Shown piece by piece: positions 55,509 through 64,000 of a stretch of DNA of 64,000 nucleotides. The stretch is from Zobellia galactanivorans (GTDB lineage Bacteria; Bacteroidota; Bacteroidia; Flavobacteriales; Flavobacteriaceae). Both the position numbers and the translations under genes were made by a program. The stretch lies in contig NC_015844.1 of the NCBI RefSeq assembly GCF_000973105.1, positions 2,228,501 to 2,292,500 of the forward strand, given 5' to 3'. Each line of letters opens with the position of its first letter. Position 1 is the first letter of the stretch. The notes beneath the pieces are model-generated. The model saw only the letters and a program-made list of their open reading frames with translations, was not told the DNA's origin and searched no databases.

Positions 55509-58142
55509 TCATCGATTGATTTCCTCTATAAGATTTGCCACTAGGGCCGTCCAGCCGGTTTGGTGGGAAGCACCCACGCCACGTCCGTTGTTGCCATCGA
55601 AATACTCATAGAACAGAATAAGGTCCTCAAAGTGCTTTTCGGTATATTTATTCTCGTGCAATAGGTTTACCGGACGCTTCCCGTCTTCGTTTTTTTGAAA
55701 AATACCGATGAGTCTTTTGCTTATCTCGAATGCTATCTCTTTTAAATTGAGTTGCTTATCGCTTCCTGATGGATAGGCGTATTTTAAGTTGTCACCAAAA
55801 TAATTGTGGTATTCTTTGAAGGTGCTGATGAATAGGTAGTTCATGGGCATCCATATGGGGCCGCGCCAATTCGAATTCCCTCCGAACAAATCGGTAGATG
55901 ATTCGGCAGGTTCATATTCAATCCCGTAAGTAGCTCCGTTGATCTCTACTTCATACCTGTTTTCGTGTTCTTTTGATAGCGAACGAATGCCATACTCGGC
56001 CAAGAATTCCGATTCGTCGAGTATGCTATTGATCAAGATGTCGAGTCTTTTCCTTGGGACCAATGAGAGCAGAACATCATTGTCGGGGCCATATTCTTCG
56101 ACTACTTGGTACTGTTGTCGTTCAATACGGTATTTTCGGTACCACTCCATACTGGCTTTGAACCGGGGCAACTTCTCTAGGCATCCTTTTCTTATGTTGA
56201 GCACGGCGGTCAATGAAAGTAGACCGGAAATAGACCTAACCTTAATAGGTATTTTTTGCCCATGGGGCAAGATAAGCGTATCGTAGAAGAAGCCTTCCTT
56301 TTCGTCCCATGAATTCATGGAGTCCTTGGTAATTTTATTGAGTGCTTCGGCAATGAAAACGAAGTGGCCAAAATACTTTAGGGCCATGTCTTCAAAGGTG
56401 TCGTCGTCTTGCGCGATCTCTAGTGCTATTTCCAGCATGTTCAGACAGTAGAGGGCCATCCAAGAAGTGCCGTCTACCTGTTCAAGAACACCTCCTCCGG
56501 GCACGCCGTTACTGCGGTCGAAGACCCCGATATTGTCAAGGCCCAAAAATCCACCTTCAAATACGTTATTGTTTAGGCTATCTTCCCTATTCACCCACCA
56601 AGTGAAGTTCAGGGCCAATTTATTGAACATCCGTTTTAAGAACTTGATATCGCCCTTGCCGGTTTTTCGCTGTTCCATTTGATAGATTTGAATGGCGGCC
56701 CAAGCTTGTACAGGAGGGTTTACATCGCTAAAGTTCCATTCATAGGCGGGTATTTGACCGTTTGGCGCCATATACCATTCTTTGGTAAACAATAAAAGCT
56801 GTTTTTTTGCGAATTCATGGTCTACCATCGAGAAGGTGACACAATGAAAGGCCGAGTCCCAAGCCGCGAACCATGGGTATTCCCAAGCATCGGGCATCGA
56901 TAGGATATCGTGGTTACGGAAAGTTTTCCATGTACTGTTCCTGCCGTGCAGGCGCTCTTGGGGCGGGGTCGTGCCAGGGTCGCCCTCTAACCATAGGTCT
57001 ACCTCGTAATTGTAATATTGCTTGGTCCATAGCAGGCCGGCAAAGGCCTGTTTTTGTATTTCCCGCTCGTCTTCCGATGATTTGTCGGTGATGGCATGTA
57101 GAAAGTTTTTCGATTCTTCCTGTCGTAGGGCGAAGGCGGAGTCGAAGGTATCCGATAAGGGAGATTCTAGTTTGTCTTTCGTTAGCCTAAGTTTTATTAC
57201 ATGGGTCTCGCCAGGGGCGATTTCCAAGGTGTAGAGTGGGGCGCACTTTGTTCCTTTCCTGTTCTTTTCCGCCAGTGTAAAGTCATTGTTGATTACAGCG
57301 TCGTGGAATAGGTCTTTTTTAAAGGGATGTTCGTTGGTACCATCGAAAACCCGTTCCATATTGGTTTCGTTTTCGGTGAACAGTATTTTTTTTGGGGTGT
57401 CGAAATACAGGTTGTATTGGCCGACGTAACTGTGGTCAACGGAAACATAAGGTGCGGTATTGCCCTTTTGTTGGGTGATGATCGGTTTTTCGGGCATACC
57501 GGTGAAGCTCCAGAAATTCCGTATCCAGAGCGTGGGCAATACATGGGCCGTTGCGGTTTTCGGTCCGCGGTTACAAACGGAAATCTTGATCAATAGGTCT
57601 TCACTTTCCGCCTTGGCATATTCGGTAAATACATCGAAGTATTCGTCATTGTCAAAGATGCCCGTGTCTAGCAGTTCGTATTCGTTATCGTGCTTACCTA
57701 TGTTTCGGTTTTTTTCTACTAAATCATTGTACGGAAATTCGTTTTGAGGGTATTTGTAAAGATGTTTCATATACGAATGTGAAGGGGTGTTCTCTAAGTA
57801 ATAATAGAGTTCCTTAACATCTTCACCGTGGTTGCCTTGAGGGCCGGTAAGCCCGAAGAGGCGTTCTTTTAAAATAGGGTCTTTGCCATTCCAAAGCGCC
57901 ACCGAAAAACAGATATTGCAATAACGGTCCGAAATACCGGCAATACCATCTTCGCCCCAACGGTAGGTCCTGCTACGGGCGTGGTCGTGGGGCAAATAGT
58001 TCCAGGCATCACCGTTAGGGCTGTAATCTTCGCGAACCGTTCCCCATTGCCTTTCGCTAAGATAAGGGCCCCATTTGAGCCAATCTTTCTTCTTGTTGTA
58101 ATGGTCGTCAAGTCTTTGGTGTTCTTTGGTGATGTGGGTCAT
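55509..58142 (-). CDS. GH63-like (MGH1-type) alpha-glycosidase, cytosolic
   Basis: An 877-residue glycosidase of the GH63/mannosylglycerate hydrolase-like clan with an (alpha/alpha)6 barrel. The N-terminal part opens WLKWGPYLSERQWGTVREDY and SRTYRWGEDGIAGISDRYCN, typical of the large bacterial glucosidase group; the barrel holds DAWEYPWFAAWDSAFHCVTF, GGFLGLDNIGVFDRS and NWRGPIWMPMNYLFISTF. No signal peptide is present. Substrates in the group include glucosylglycerate, mannosylglycerate and alpha-glucosides, so a role in compatible-solute or storage-sugar turnover is possible. It stands alone on the minus strand. Confidence 0.88.
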   Translation of the reverse strand: MTHITKEHQRLDDHYNKKKDWLKWGPYLSERQWGTVREDYSPNGDAWNYLPHDHARSRTYRWGEDGIAGISDRYCNICFSVALWNGKDPILKERLFGLTGPQGNHGEDVKELYYYLENTPSHSYMKHLYKYPQNEFPYNDLVEKNRNIGKHDNEYELLDTGIFDNDEYFDVFTEYAKAESEDLLIKISVCNRGPKTATAHVLPTLWIRNFWSFTGMPEKPIITQQKGNTAPYVSVDHSYVGQYNLYFDTPKKILFTENETNMERVFDGTNEHPFKKDLFHDAVINNDFTLAEKNRKGTKCAPLYTLEIAPGETHVIKLRLTKDKLESPLSDTFDSAFALRQEESKNFLHAITDKSSEDEREIQKQAFAGLLWTKQYYNYEVDLWLEGDPGTTPPQERLHGRNSTWKTFRNHDILSMPDAWEYPWFAAWDSAFHCVTFSMVDHEFAKKQLLLFTKEWYMAPNGQIPAYEWNFSDVNPPVQAWAAIQIYQMEQRKTGKGDIKFLKRMFNKLALNFTWWVNREDSLNNNVFEGGFLGLDNIGVFDRSNGVPGGGVLEQVDGTSWMALYCLNMLEIALEIAQDDDTFEDMALKYFGHFVFIAEALNKITKDSMNSWDEKEGFFYDTLILPHGQKIPIKVRSISGLLSLTAVLNIRKGCLEKLPRFKASMEWYRKYRIERQQYQVVEEYGPDNDVLLSLVPRKRLDILINSILDESEFLAEYGIRSLSKEHENRYEVEINGATYGIEYEPAESSTDLFGGNSNWRGPIWMPMNYLFISTFKEYHNYFGDNLKYAYPSGSDKQLNLKEIAFEISKRLIGIFQKNEDGKRPVNLLHENKYTEKHFEDLILFYEYFDGNNGRGVGASHQTGWTALVANLIEEINR

Positions 58143-58397
58143 ATTGTATTTATTGCTTTATGGGAAGTCATCTCTTTTGACCTGAACTACCGTACAAATA
58201 GGTTGTAGTTTACCCGATAAAAATCACTTTATAATTGCACTTAAATTTAGACATATAAACCGCTGCTTACAAGATATTAATGACCGGTGTGCTAAAATTT
58301 TGAGCACTATCGGAAATTTTCATCAATTTTGTACGTTCATAGAGTGATTGGCAGATGGTTTTGTCGGTCAGGGTCAAAATCGGGAAATTACTTGAAT

Positions 58398-58829
58398 ATG
58401 CAGAAAAAAGGACATCTATTGTGGAACATTTTGGGCGTACTTACGGTAATTGTATGTCTTTCGGTCTTTGTCTTACATTTTAAGAACTGGACGAAAACCG
58501 ATGCTACCGGAATGCGGGTCATTTCTGGCTTCTATCTACAAAAAGTTCCGTTTTCCGCTTTAGACAGTGTTGATTTGGTCGAGAAAATACCTCCAATGGT
58601 GCGGCTGAACGGTTTTTCCGCCTTCCAAAAGGAAAAAGGTGTTTTTAGGGAGTTCAAAGATTCGCTTACCGATAAAAAGGTATACGTATATATAGATAAC
58701 CTTGAAAACCAAAAGATAAAGATCGTACATCACGATTCGCTAAAACTCTTTATCAACCTTAAAGACTCTACAGAAACCCAGCAATTGTTCGATTTGCTTT
58801 CGAGTAAGTTGCCCGTAGAACCGAATTAG
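58398..58829 (+). CDS. Membrane-anchored protein of unknown function (143 aa)
   Basis: The start at 58398 (MQKKGHLLWN) is preferred over an upstream frame extension because it puts a single membrane helix (LLWNILGVLTVIVCLSVFVL) directly at the N-terminus. The rest is a soluble domain of short strands (MRVISGFYLQKVPFSALDSV, KVYVYIDNLENQKIKIVHHD, LKLFINLKDSTETQQLFDLL) that suggests a PH-like or small beta fold facing one side of the membrane. No family name recognised. It stands alone between the glycosidase (divergent) and the next plus-strand gene. Confidence 0.7.
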   Translation: MQKKGHLLWNILGVLTVIVCLSVFVLHFKNWTKTDATGMRVISGFYLQKVPFSALDSVDLVEKIPPMVRLNGFSAFQKEKGVFREFKDSLTDKKVYVYIDNLENQKIKIVHHDSLKLFINLKDSTETQQLFDLLSSKLPVEPN

Positions 58830-58949
58830 CCTAACGCGCGAGATTTTTTATTTACTTTCCGTATTAAATCTGCTTTAAATTATTTGCAGTGTTTTGTTAT
58901 TCAGGCGAATGTGTCGTATTTTGTTGTGGAATCAATAAAACGAACAGTC

Positions 58950-59318
58950 ATGGAAACAGATGAAATTGCGGCAAAATTGGTCGCATGGTGCAATTCAGGT
59001 GATTTTGAAAAGCCGTACAAGGAATTGTACAGTGAAAAAATCGTCAGTATAGAAAACGATGGTAAGGGCGAAGGAGCCTATGTTGAAGGCTTTGAAGGTA
59101 TCAAGAAAAAAGGGGAGTGGTGGCGTGAGAATTTTGAGGTGCACAGTAGTAAGGCTTCGAACCCGGTAGTGGCGGACAACTGGTTTTCGGTAAAGTTTAC
59201 CATGGACACCACCCATAAGCCGTCGGGGCAACGTTCGAGCATGTCGGAAATAGCGGTCTACGAAGTAAAGGAAGGTAAAATTGTAAAAGAGCAATTCTTC
59301 TACGATGACAAAGGATAG
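58950..59318 (+). CDS. SnoaL/NTF2-like domain protein
   Basis: A 122-residue soluble protein, start METDEIAAKL chosen over a 22-residue upstream extension without coding character. The helix-then-sheet pattern of an NTF2-like cone is visible: LVAWCNSGDFEKPYKELYSE, IVSIENDGKGEGAYVEGFEG, and the closing strands SSMSEIAVYEVKEGKIVKEQ followed by FFYDDKG, the usual SnoaL end. Such proteins bind or convert small molecules; no catalytic residues can be assigned. Followed by its own terminator. Confidence 0.8.
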   Translation: METDEIAAKLVAWCNSGDFEKPYKELYSEKIVSIENDGKGEGAYVEGFEGIKKKGEWWRENFEVHSSKASNPVVADNWFSVKFTMDTTHKPSGQRSSMSEIAVYEVKEGKIVKEQFFYDDKG

Positions 59319-59341
59319 ATAATTTTGAAAAGTTATAGTAT

Positions 59342-59375
59342 AAGAGCCGTTCTACTGTAGAGCGGCTCTTTGCTT
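59342..59375 (+). terminator. Terminator of the SnoaL-like gene
   Basis: AAGAGCCGTTCT (59342-59353) and AGAGCGGCTCTT (59359-59370) pair over 12 positions with one G-T, loop ACTGT, then TGCTTTT. It also overlaps the -33 TTG of the next promoter. Confidence 0.88.
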
Positions 59376-59400
59376 TTAGAAGGGTTAAAGGCTATCTTTG
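59370..59400 (+). promoter_or_regulatory. Promoter of the DUF423 gene
   Basis: TTG (59370-59372), 20-nt spacer, TATCTTTG (59393-59400): a full Bacteroidota consensus match, 15 nt before the start codon. Confidence 0.65.
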
Positions 59401-59415
59401 CTTTAAAATTCATTC

Positions 59416-59802
59416 ATGGTTCTACTGGCTCAAATTGTTGGTGCATTATATGGTCTTTTAGCGGTTGTGTTCGGTGCCTTTGGCGCCCATGCCCTTAAGA
59501 AGTTACTTTCGGTAGATCAGCTCAAAAGTTTTGAGACCGGGGTGAAATACCAAATGTACCACGCGATGGTATTGCTTCTCATCGGCTTCAATTTTAATAT
59601 GGATGTTCCCTTTCAGGAGTATATGGTCTATTGTTTTGTAATAGGTACCTTCTTGTTCTCTTTTAGTATATACGCTTTGGTGATTAGTGCTGCTAAAGGA
59701 AGGAAACTTCGATTTTTAGGGCCTGTGACCCCGCTTGGCGGCTTATTGTTGGTGTGCGGTTGGGCGCTGTTGTTGTACAGCTTTCTTCGGAACCTGGTCT
59801 AG
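59416..59802 (+). CDS. DUF423-family small membrane protein
   Basis: A 128-residue inner-membrane protein with four hydrophobic helices. The family signature is clear: GLLAVVFGAFGAHALKKLL in the first helix and TGVKYQMYHAMVLLLIGF in the second, with FLGPVTPLGGLLLVCGWALL near the C-terminus. Bacterial YwdK belongs to this family; the function is not established. Its last 4 bp overlap the end of the convergent gene at 59799. Confidence 0.9.
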   Translation: MVLLAQIVGALYGLLAVVFGAFGAHALKKLLSVDQLKSFETGVKYQMYHAMVLLLIGFNFNMDVPFQEYMVYCFVIGTFLFSFSIYALVISAAKGRKLRFLGPVTPLGGLLLVCGWALLLYSFLRNLV

Positions 59803-61343
59803 TGCTCCGATTGTACTTCTGAAGTAAACTCCTTAATGGCCTGATTGGGCTCTATAATGTCGTAACCTTTCCAAAAGTTCGGGTCGTAGTCGGGCATATA
59901 GGTGGGAAGTACGCCTGTTTTTTCTTTAAAGGCTTCAAATTGGCCCGAATTGATGGACTCTTCATCAAAAACTACCAGCTCGTATCGGTTGATATTGCCA
60001 AAGGAGGCATCGATCTTTAGGGCCAGTTCGTTCTGTTTTCGTCTTCCTTTAACGTGTTTGTTCTTTTCAATAATGGTCAAGGGCCTTTTGATTCCGGCGC
60101 GAACACCTTTTATAATGTTGTAGTAGCGCAAGTAGTATTTTTGGTCCGGGCCCTTATCGAACAGAATGCTTCCTTTGGCCAGATATTCGTTCACCGAAAT
60201 GCCGAGCAATTTAAAATCGCGAAGGGGTTTGGTATTCTCGAAGTCCATTCGAATCAAGGCGAAGTCATCGGAGTTGATGTAGAGCACGCCTTCAAATTCA
60301 GGGGAACCGTCGGGCACAAAACGAATGACATATACGGCCTGGTCCCCTATATAAGTGTGGTTTTCAAGTGTGAGTTCGTAACGCCTGGGCTTGTAAATAA
60401 CGTTGTAGTCGCTATCCTTAAAAATGGGAAGGTTCTGAAAAAGATTGCCCAAGGTTTTCCGTTTGTATTCTAGAAAAAATTCACGTCTTTCCTCTTTGTT
60501 TTTCTTCTCTTCCTCAATATGTTTGTTTAGGGCGGCAACATCGGTAGAATCGACTTCCTCCTTAAAAACATCGCCTATGTCTTCGGCATCTACCTTAGTA
60601 CCGAAGAGTCCTGATTTTATCTTAAAGTAAGAGTCGGTCTTAATATTTTCCTTGGCTATTTTATTGAACTTTTTTTCAAGCATTTCTATATCGAGGTCTT
60701 TGCTCTTATCGTATAGTTCGGAAGCCTTTATAAGGTCTAGTTTTTGCGTTTCGGCATCGTCTGAAACATAAAGGTCGCCCAGCATTTCGGTATAGTACAC
60801 ATTGTTTTTGGGAATGGTCTGTATTACGCTGTCAAGGAAGTTTTTGTTGAAGGCGTCTATGGTCGATTTTTTGATTTCGTAGTTGGTCTTGATAATGTTG
60901 TTCTGATAGGTTTCCCTTAAGAAAAGACGCTTTTTGGAAAGTCCGGTATTGTAGTTTTTTTCAATGTTTTCCTCAACAAGTTCAATAATTTCCTTGGGCT
61001 CGTAATTTTTGTTCGATACGATAACTTCTTGAAGTTCTATGGCTTTAGGCTTAAGGTAGATAAGACTATCGGTAAAAGCGGAAATAGGTTTTCCTATAGA
61101 TTCGTATCCGATACAGGAAATAAAAAGGGAATCGGAAGCTGCTATCCGGTCTTTGAGCAAAAACTTGAACTTGCCCTCTTCATTGGTAATCATCCCTTTG
61201 TTGTTCAACTGCACCGTGGCATAGGGTACCGGCTTTTTCGAGACGGAGTCTACAATGGTTGAACTTAAACTTTGTGCATGTTGTGCCGCGCTAAAAAATA
61301 GGCAAAATACGAACGGGAAGACAAAAGCTCTTGACATAATCAT
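59799..61343 (-). CDS. CarboxypepD_reg-like domain protein (exported, 514 aa)
   Basis: An exported 514-residue protein, probably outer-membrane associated. Signal peptide (FVFPFVFCLFFSAAQHAQS), then a CarboxypepD_reg-like domain at about 27-110 (SSTIVDSVSKKPVPYATVQL, GMITNEEGKFKFLL) ending with LQEVIVSNKN, a TonB-box-like stretch. The rest is a mixed domain (EIIELVEENIEKNYNTGLSK, KKRLFLRETYQNNIIKTNYE) and a beta-rich C-terminal half (YVIRFVPDGSPEFEGVLYIN) as in the DUF5686-related flavobacterial group. It lacks a TonB-receptor plug. Start could be either of two close ATGs (61343 or 61337). Function unknown. Confidence 0.82.
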   Translation of the reverse strand: MIMSRAFVFPFVFCLFFSAAQHAQSLSSTIVDSVSKKPVPYATVQLNNKGMITNEEGKFKFLLKDRIAASDSLFISCIGYESIGKPISAFTDSLIYLKPKAIELQEVIVSNKNYEPKEIIELVEENIEKNYNTGLSKKRLFLRETYQNNIIKTNYEIKKSTIDAFNKNFLDSVIQTIPKNNVYYTEMLGDLYVSDDAETQKLDLIKASELYDKSKDLDIEMLEKKFNKIAKENIKTDSYFKIKSGLFGTKVDAEDIGDVFKEEVDSTDVAALNKHIEEEKKNKEERREFFLEYKRKTLGNLFQNLPIFKDSDYNVIYKPRRYELTLENHTYIGDQAVYVIRFVPDGSPEFEGVLYINSDDFALIRMDFENTKPLRDFKLLGISVNEYLAKGSILFDKGPDQKYYLRYYNIIKGVRAGIKRPLTIIEKNKHVKGRRKQNELALKIDASFGNINRYELVVFDEESINSGQFEAFKEKTGVLPTYMPDYDPNFWKGYDIIEPNQAIKEFTSEVQSEH

Positions 61344-61477
61344 CGTTAATGGCTATTCAAAAAAAAGCGATAGCACTGAGGAAAGCATGCCTTTTTTGAT
61401 TTATTTAATACCGATTTATCCTTTTGTTAACGAATTAACTTACATAAGTAGCGGGGTACGGCAAGGGTGTAGCAAGG

Positions 61478-61627
61478 TCAATGACAGCCACAGCCATCTT
61501 GCCCACAAGCTTTGTTACTGCCTTTTTTGGTGGAGAACAATGTTTTGGGCAAAAGGAATTTCTTCACTAAATAACCTGCAGAAATAGCAACTACGATATA
61601 AACCAATATGGGTTGAAGTACGCTCAT
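61478..61627 (-). CDS. FeoB-associated Cys-rich membrane protein (49 aa)
   Basis: A 49-residue peptide with one N-terminal helix (MSVLQPILVYIVVAISAGYL), then a basic stretch (VKKFLLPK) and a C-terminal cluster of Cys (KACGQDGCGCH) with three Cys and a terminal His. This is the pattern of the FeoB-associated Cys-rich family. The ATG starts 1 nt after the feoB stop, so it is the third gene of the Feo operon. It may act as a metal-binding or assembly partner of FeoB at the inner membrane (inference). It is too short for ordinary gene calling. Confidence 0.85.
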   Translation of the reverse strand: MSVLQPILVYIVVAISAGYLVKKFLLPKTLFSTKKGSNKACGQDGCGCH

Positions 61628-61628
61628 T

Positions 61629-63866
61629 TTATTTCAGTATTTGATAGGCGACCAGAGCAACAATATAGGCAAAAGAACTCATAAATACCAATTGTGCTGC
61701 GGGCCATTTCCATGTGTTTGTCTCTCGTTTTACCACTGCCAACGTACTCATACATTGCATGGCGAAGGCATAAAATAGCAGGAGCGAAATGCCGGAAGCC
61801 AAGTTGAACAATGGTTTTTTGGTCTTTGGGTTGATTTCGGCGGCCATGCGGTTTTGAATGGTCTGCTCCTCGTCACTTCCCACGCTGTATATGGTGGCCA
61901 AGGTGCCCACGAATACTTCACGTGCGGCAAATGAAGTGAGTACGGCAATACCTATTTTCCAATCGTAGCCCAAGGGATGGACCACTGGCTCAATGGCCTT
62001 GCCCATATAGCCCATATAGGAATTCTCCAGTTTGTAGCTCGAAATCTCTTGGTGTAGGGCCCTTTCTTCGAGAAAGGTCTTTTTTTGTGCTATGGAATCG
62101 GAGAGGGCCGCGGCATCAATGGTATATACATTGTTACTTATACTGTCCTTTAAGGCCGATTCATAGGCCGATAGCTCGTTTTGGATATTGGCCTGGTTAA
62201 AATCAGAAAACCCTTCTTTCTTGATTTGGTTGGTTACGATTTCATCGGCATTCTTAAAATCGTCGGCATAACCATTGGAGCCTAGGAACCAAAGCACTAT
62301 GGAAATTGCCAAGATGATCTTTCCTGCCCCTAGAACAAAACTTTTAGTCTTTTCCCATACCGTGTAGGCCACGTTTTTGGGTAATGGCAATTTGTAGTTG
62401 GGCATTTCGACCACAAAGAAGGATCGGCCTTTGATTTTCAATATCTTGTTCAATACCATGGCCGATAGAATGGCCGCGGCAAAACCGAGTAGATATAAGA
62501 GCATTAAGGTCAAGGCTTTATAGCCCAATCCGAGAATACTGCCTTCGGGAATGACCAAGGCGATGATGATGATATAAATCGGCAATCGGGCCGAGCAGGT
62601 CGTAAAAGGTGTTACGAGTATGGTAATCAGCCTTTCCTTCCAATTTTCAATGGTACGGGTGGCCATTACCGCGGGGATCGCACAGGCGGTACCCGACATG
62701 AGGGGTACGACACTCTTCCCGCTCAGGCCGAATGGGCGCATTAGGCGGTCCATTAAGAACACTACACGGCTCATATAGCCCGTTTCCTCTAAAAGCGATA
62801 TAAAGAGGAATAAAAAGGCGATTTGCGGAATGAACATGACAATGCCGCCGATACCCGTTAAGACCCCTTCTGCAATGAGATTGGTGAACACCCCAGGAGG
62901 CAGGGTGTCTTTGACCCATCCGCTTGCGTTGGCAAAGAAGGTTTCTATCATGTCTTGTGGATATCCACTCCAATCGTATATGGCTTGAAATATGGTAAGC
63001 AGTATGGCAAAGAAAATAACGTAGCCGAATACTTTATGTGTCAGTATTTTGTCAAAGGAAGCCCTTAAGCCCTTGGCCGCGGCCAAATCTACTTTGTAGG
63101 TTTCCTTTAGAATGCCGTTGATGAACTGATATCTTAGAATGGTTTCTTTTTGCTGTAATCGCTTCAGTTCCGATTTTGATTTGGTAGCGAAAGATGTGGC
63201 ATCTTTGAACAGCTTTTTTTCAATGGGCATGAAGTTGACGTCTTGCGTGATCACAAGCCATAACTTATAGAGGTCTTCGTTAGGGAATGCCGACCTGAGT
63301 TTATCAAAATACTCCGGTGAAATTACCGTGATGTCTACGTTCTGTTCGGTAGAGAGGTTTTTGTAATCGGTGATGAGTTCCTTTAGGCGGTCGATACCCA
63401 TCCTTTTTCTTGTGCTGACCAGGGCGATTTTAGTGTTCAGTTTTTGTTCTAGGAGGGCAATATCCACCGAAATTCCCTTGCGCGACATGCGGTCGGCCAT
63501 GTTAATGACAAGAATGGCCGGTATTTTAAGGTCTTTGATCTGCGTGAACAGCAAAAGGTTTCGTTTCAGGTTTTCAACATCTGAAACCACTATGGCCACA
63601 TCGGGGTGGTTCTTATCGTTTTTGTTCAGTAAAAGCTCAACGGCAACGCTCTCGTCCAAAGAGGTCGTATTCAGGCTATAGGTACCGGGTAAATCAAGAA
63701 TATGGGCTTTTACGCCACGGGGTAATTTGCAAATACCCTCTTTTTTTTCAACGGTAATGCCGGGATAATTGCCGACCTTTTGCTTTAATCCCGTCAGTTG
63801 GTTGAAAACGGAAGTCTTACCTGTGTTAGGATTGCCTATAAGGGCAACATTGATTTGTTTGCTCAT
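61629..63866 (-). CDS. feoB: Ferrous iron transporter FeoB
   Basis: A 745-residue GTPase-coupled Fe(II) permease. The N-terminal G domain shows G1 GNPNTGKTSVFN, G3 DLPGTYSLN and G4 NMAD; the membrane part contains FLFLFISLLEETGYMSRVVF and SGTACAIPAVMATRTI, the Gate motifs of FeoB. Between later helices is a soluble, helical insertion (about residues 540-640, ADEIVTNQIKKEGFSDFNQA to SYKLENSYMG). It overlaps feoA by 4 bp (ATGA) and is followed by the Cys-rich partner, forming a compact operon for uptake of ferrous iron. Confidence 0.96.
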   Translation of the reverse strand: MSKQINVALIGNPNTGKTSVFNQLTGLKQKVGNYPGITVEKKEGICKLPRGVKAHILDLPGTYSLNTTSLDESVAVELLLNKNDKNHPDVAIVVSDVENLKRNLLLFTQIKDLKIPAILVINMADRMSRKGISVDIALLEQKLNTKIALVSTRKRMGIDRLKELITDYKNLSTEQNVDITVISPEYFDKLRSAFPNEDLYKLWLVITQDVNFMPIEKKLFKDATSFATKSKSELKRLQQKETILRYQFINGILKETYKVDLAAAKGLRASFDKILTHKVFGYVIFFAILLTIFQAIYDWSGYPQDMIETFFANASGWVKDTLPPGVFTNLIAEGVLTGIGGIVMFIPQIAFLFLFISLLEETGYMSRVVFLMDRLMRPFGLSGKSVVPLMSGTACAIPAVMATRTIENWKERLITILVTPFTTCSARLPIYIIIIALVIPEGSILGLGYKALTLMLLYLLGFAAAILSAMVLNKILKIKGRSFFVVEMPNYKLPLPKNVAYTVWEKTKSFVLGAGKIILAISIVLWFLGSNGYADDFKNADEIVTNQIKKEGFSDFNQANIQNELSAYESALKDSISNNVYTIDAAALSDSIAQKKTFLEERALHQEISSYKLENSYMGYMGKAIEPVVHPLGYDWKIGIAVLTSFAAREVFVGTLATIYSVGSDEEQTIQNRMAAEINPKTKKPLFNLASGISLLLFYAFAMQCMSTLAVVKRETNTWKWPAAQLVFMSSFAYIVALVAYQILK

Positions 63867-64000
63867 AGCGCCGGGGTATCATCTAGAATATCGAGTTCAA
63901 TAAGTTGGGCCGTTTCGCGCCTAATGGCAATATGTGAACCGTTAACATTGATGTAGATGGGGTCTTTGAAAGGCGCAATTTGAATTAACTCTACTTCGTT
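63863..64000 (-). CDS. feoA: FeoA (5'-truncated by window edge)
   Basis: The last 45 residues of FeoA are visible, ending with TGA at 63863-63865, which overlaps the feoB ATG. The sequence contains IAPFKDPIYINVNGSHIAIR and RETAQLIELDIL, the typical C-terminal FeoA pattern of Bacteroidota (a second or only SH3-like FeoA domain). The start lies beyond base 64000. FeoA supports FeoB; the overlap shows translational coupling. Confidence 0.9.
   Translation of the reverse strand, partial: NEVELIQIAPFKDPIYINVNGSHIAIRRETAQLIELDILDDTPAL

Overview
The window looks like a stretch of chromosome from a marine Flavobacteriaceae bacterium (Bacteroidota; something near Zobellia or Maribacter, genus not provable from here). 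The signs are a SusC/SusD pair, several CarboxypepD_reg-like domains, TonB-dependent receptors, Bacteroidota-type promoters (TTG, about 20 nt, TAnnTTTG), weak use of Shine-Dalgarno sites, carotenoid genes, and the conserved order yicC-gmk-nadD. I see no rRNA, tRNA, insertion sequence, prophage or CRISPR array; the text reads as continuous native chromosome.

Layout. 1-1.6 kb: 3' part of nrdA (class Ia ribonucleotide reductase). 1.8-2.2 kb: two tiny, mutually similar membrane proteins. 2.4-17.6 kb: a sugar-oxidation locus with two GMC flavin dehydrogenases (both carrying a Cx5Cx3C motif), one Tat-type small subunit, three AP-endonuclease-2-like TIM barrels, a Gfo/Idh/MocA oxidoreductase, an MFS permease, a secreted GH2 beta-galactosidase and a DUF1080 (3-keto-disaccharide hydrolase) lipoprotein. 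17.8-19.9 kb: yicC-gmk-nadD. 19.9-25 kb: amidohydrolase, an unknown protein, a CAP-domain lipoprotein, and a PiT phosphate transporter with a PhoU-like tail. 25.3-35.5 kb: small secreted proteins, dgt, a DUF3078 protein, dxs, tadA, a cold-shock protein, a ClC protein lacking the gating glutamate, and aspS. 35.7-40 kb: an isolated SusC/SusD pair. 40.1-46.8 kb: a tetR-tolC-adaptor-RND efflux operon. 46.9-50.2 kb: ECF sigma factor with a membrane partner, polyprenyl synthase and lycopene cyclase. 50.2-54 kb: a metal module (TonB receptor, MntR-like regulator, ZIP transporter). 54.2-61.3 kb: GAF histidine kinase, GH63-like glycosidase and small proteins. 61.5-64 kb: feoA-feoB plus a Cys-rich FeoB-associated peptide.

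How the genes work together. The most coherent system is the 2.4-17.6 kb locus. Its family content fits periplasmic oxidation of a sugar or glycoside at C3 by an exported GMC/small-subunit complex. Cleavage or isomerisation would follow, by the DUF1080 lipoprotein and exported TIM barrels, then uptake through the MFS permease and reduction or isomerisation in the cytosol by the Gfo/Idh enzyme and the unexported TIM barrel. Substrate and electron acceptor are not shown by the sequence. A second theme is metal homeostasis: Feo uptake at one end, and an MntR-like regulator divergent from a TonB receptor with a DtxR-style palindrome between them. Isoprenoid genes (dxs, polyprenyl synthase, crtY) are scattered but consistent with carotenoid pigmentation.

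Limits. All family calls rest on reading translated motifs by eye. Promoters, operators and terminators are pattern calls without expression data.
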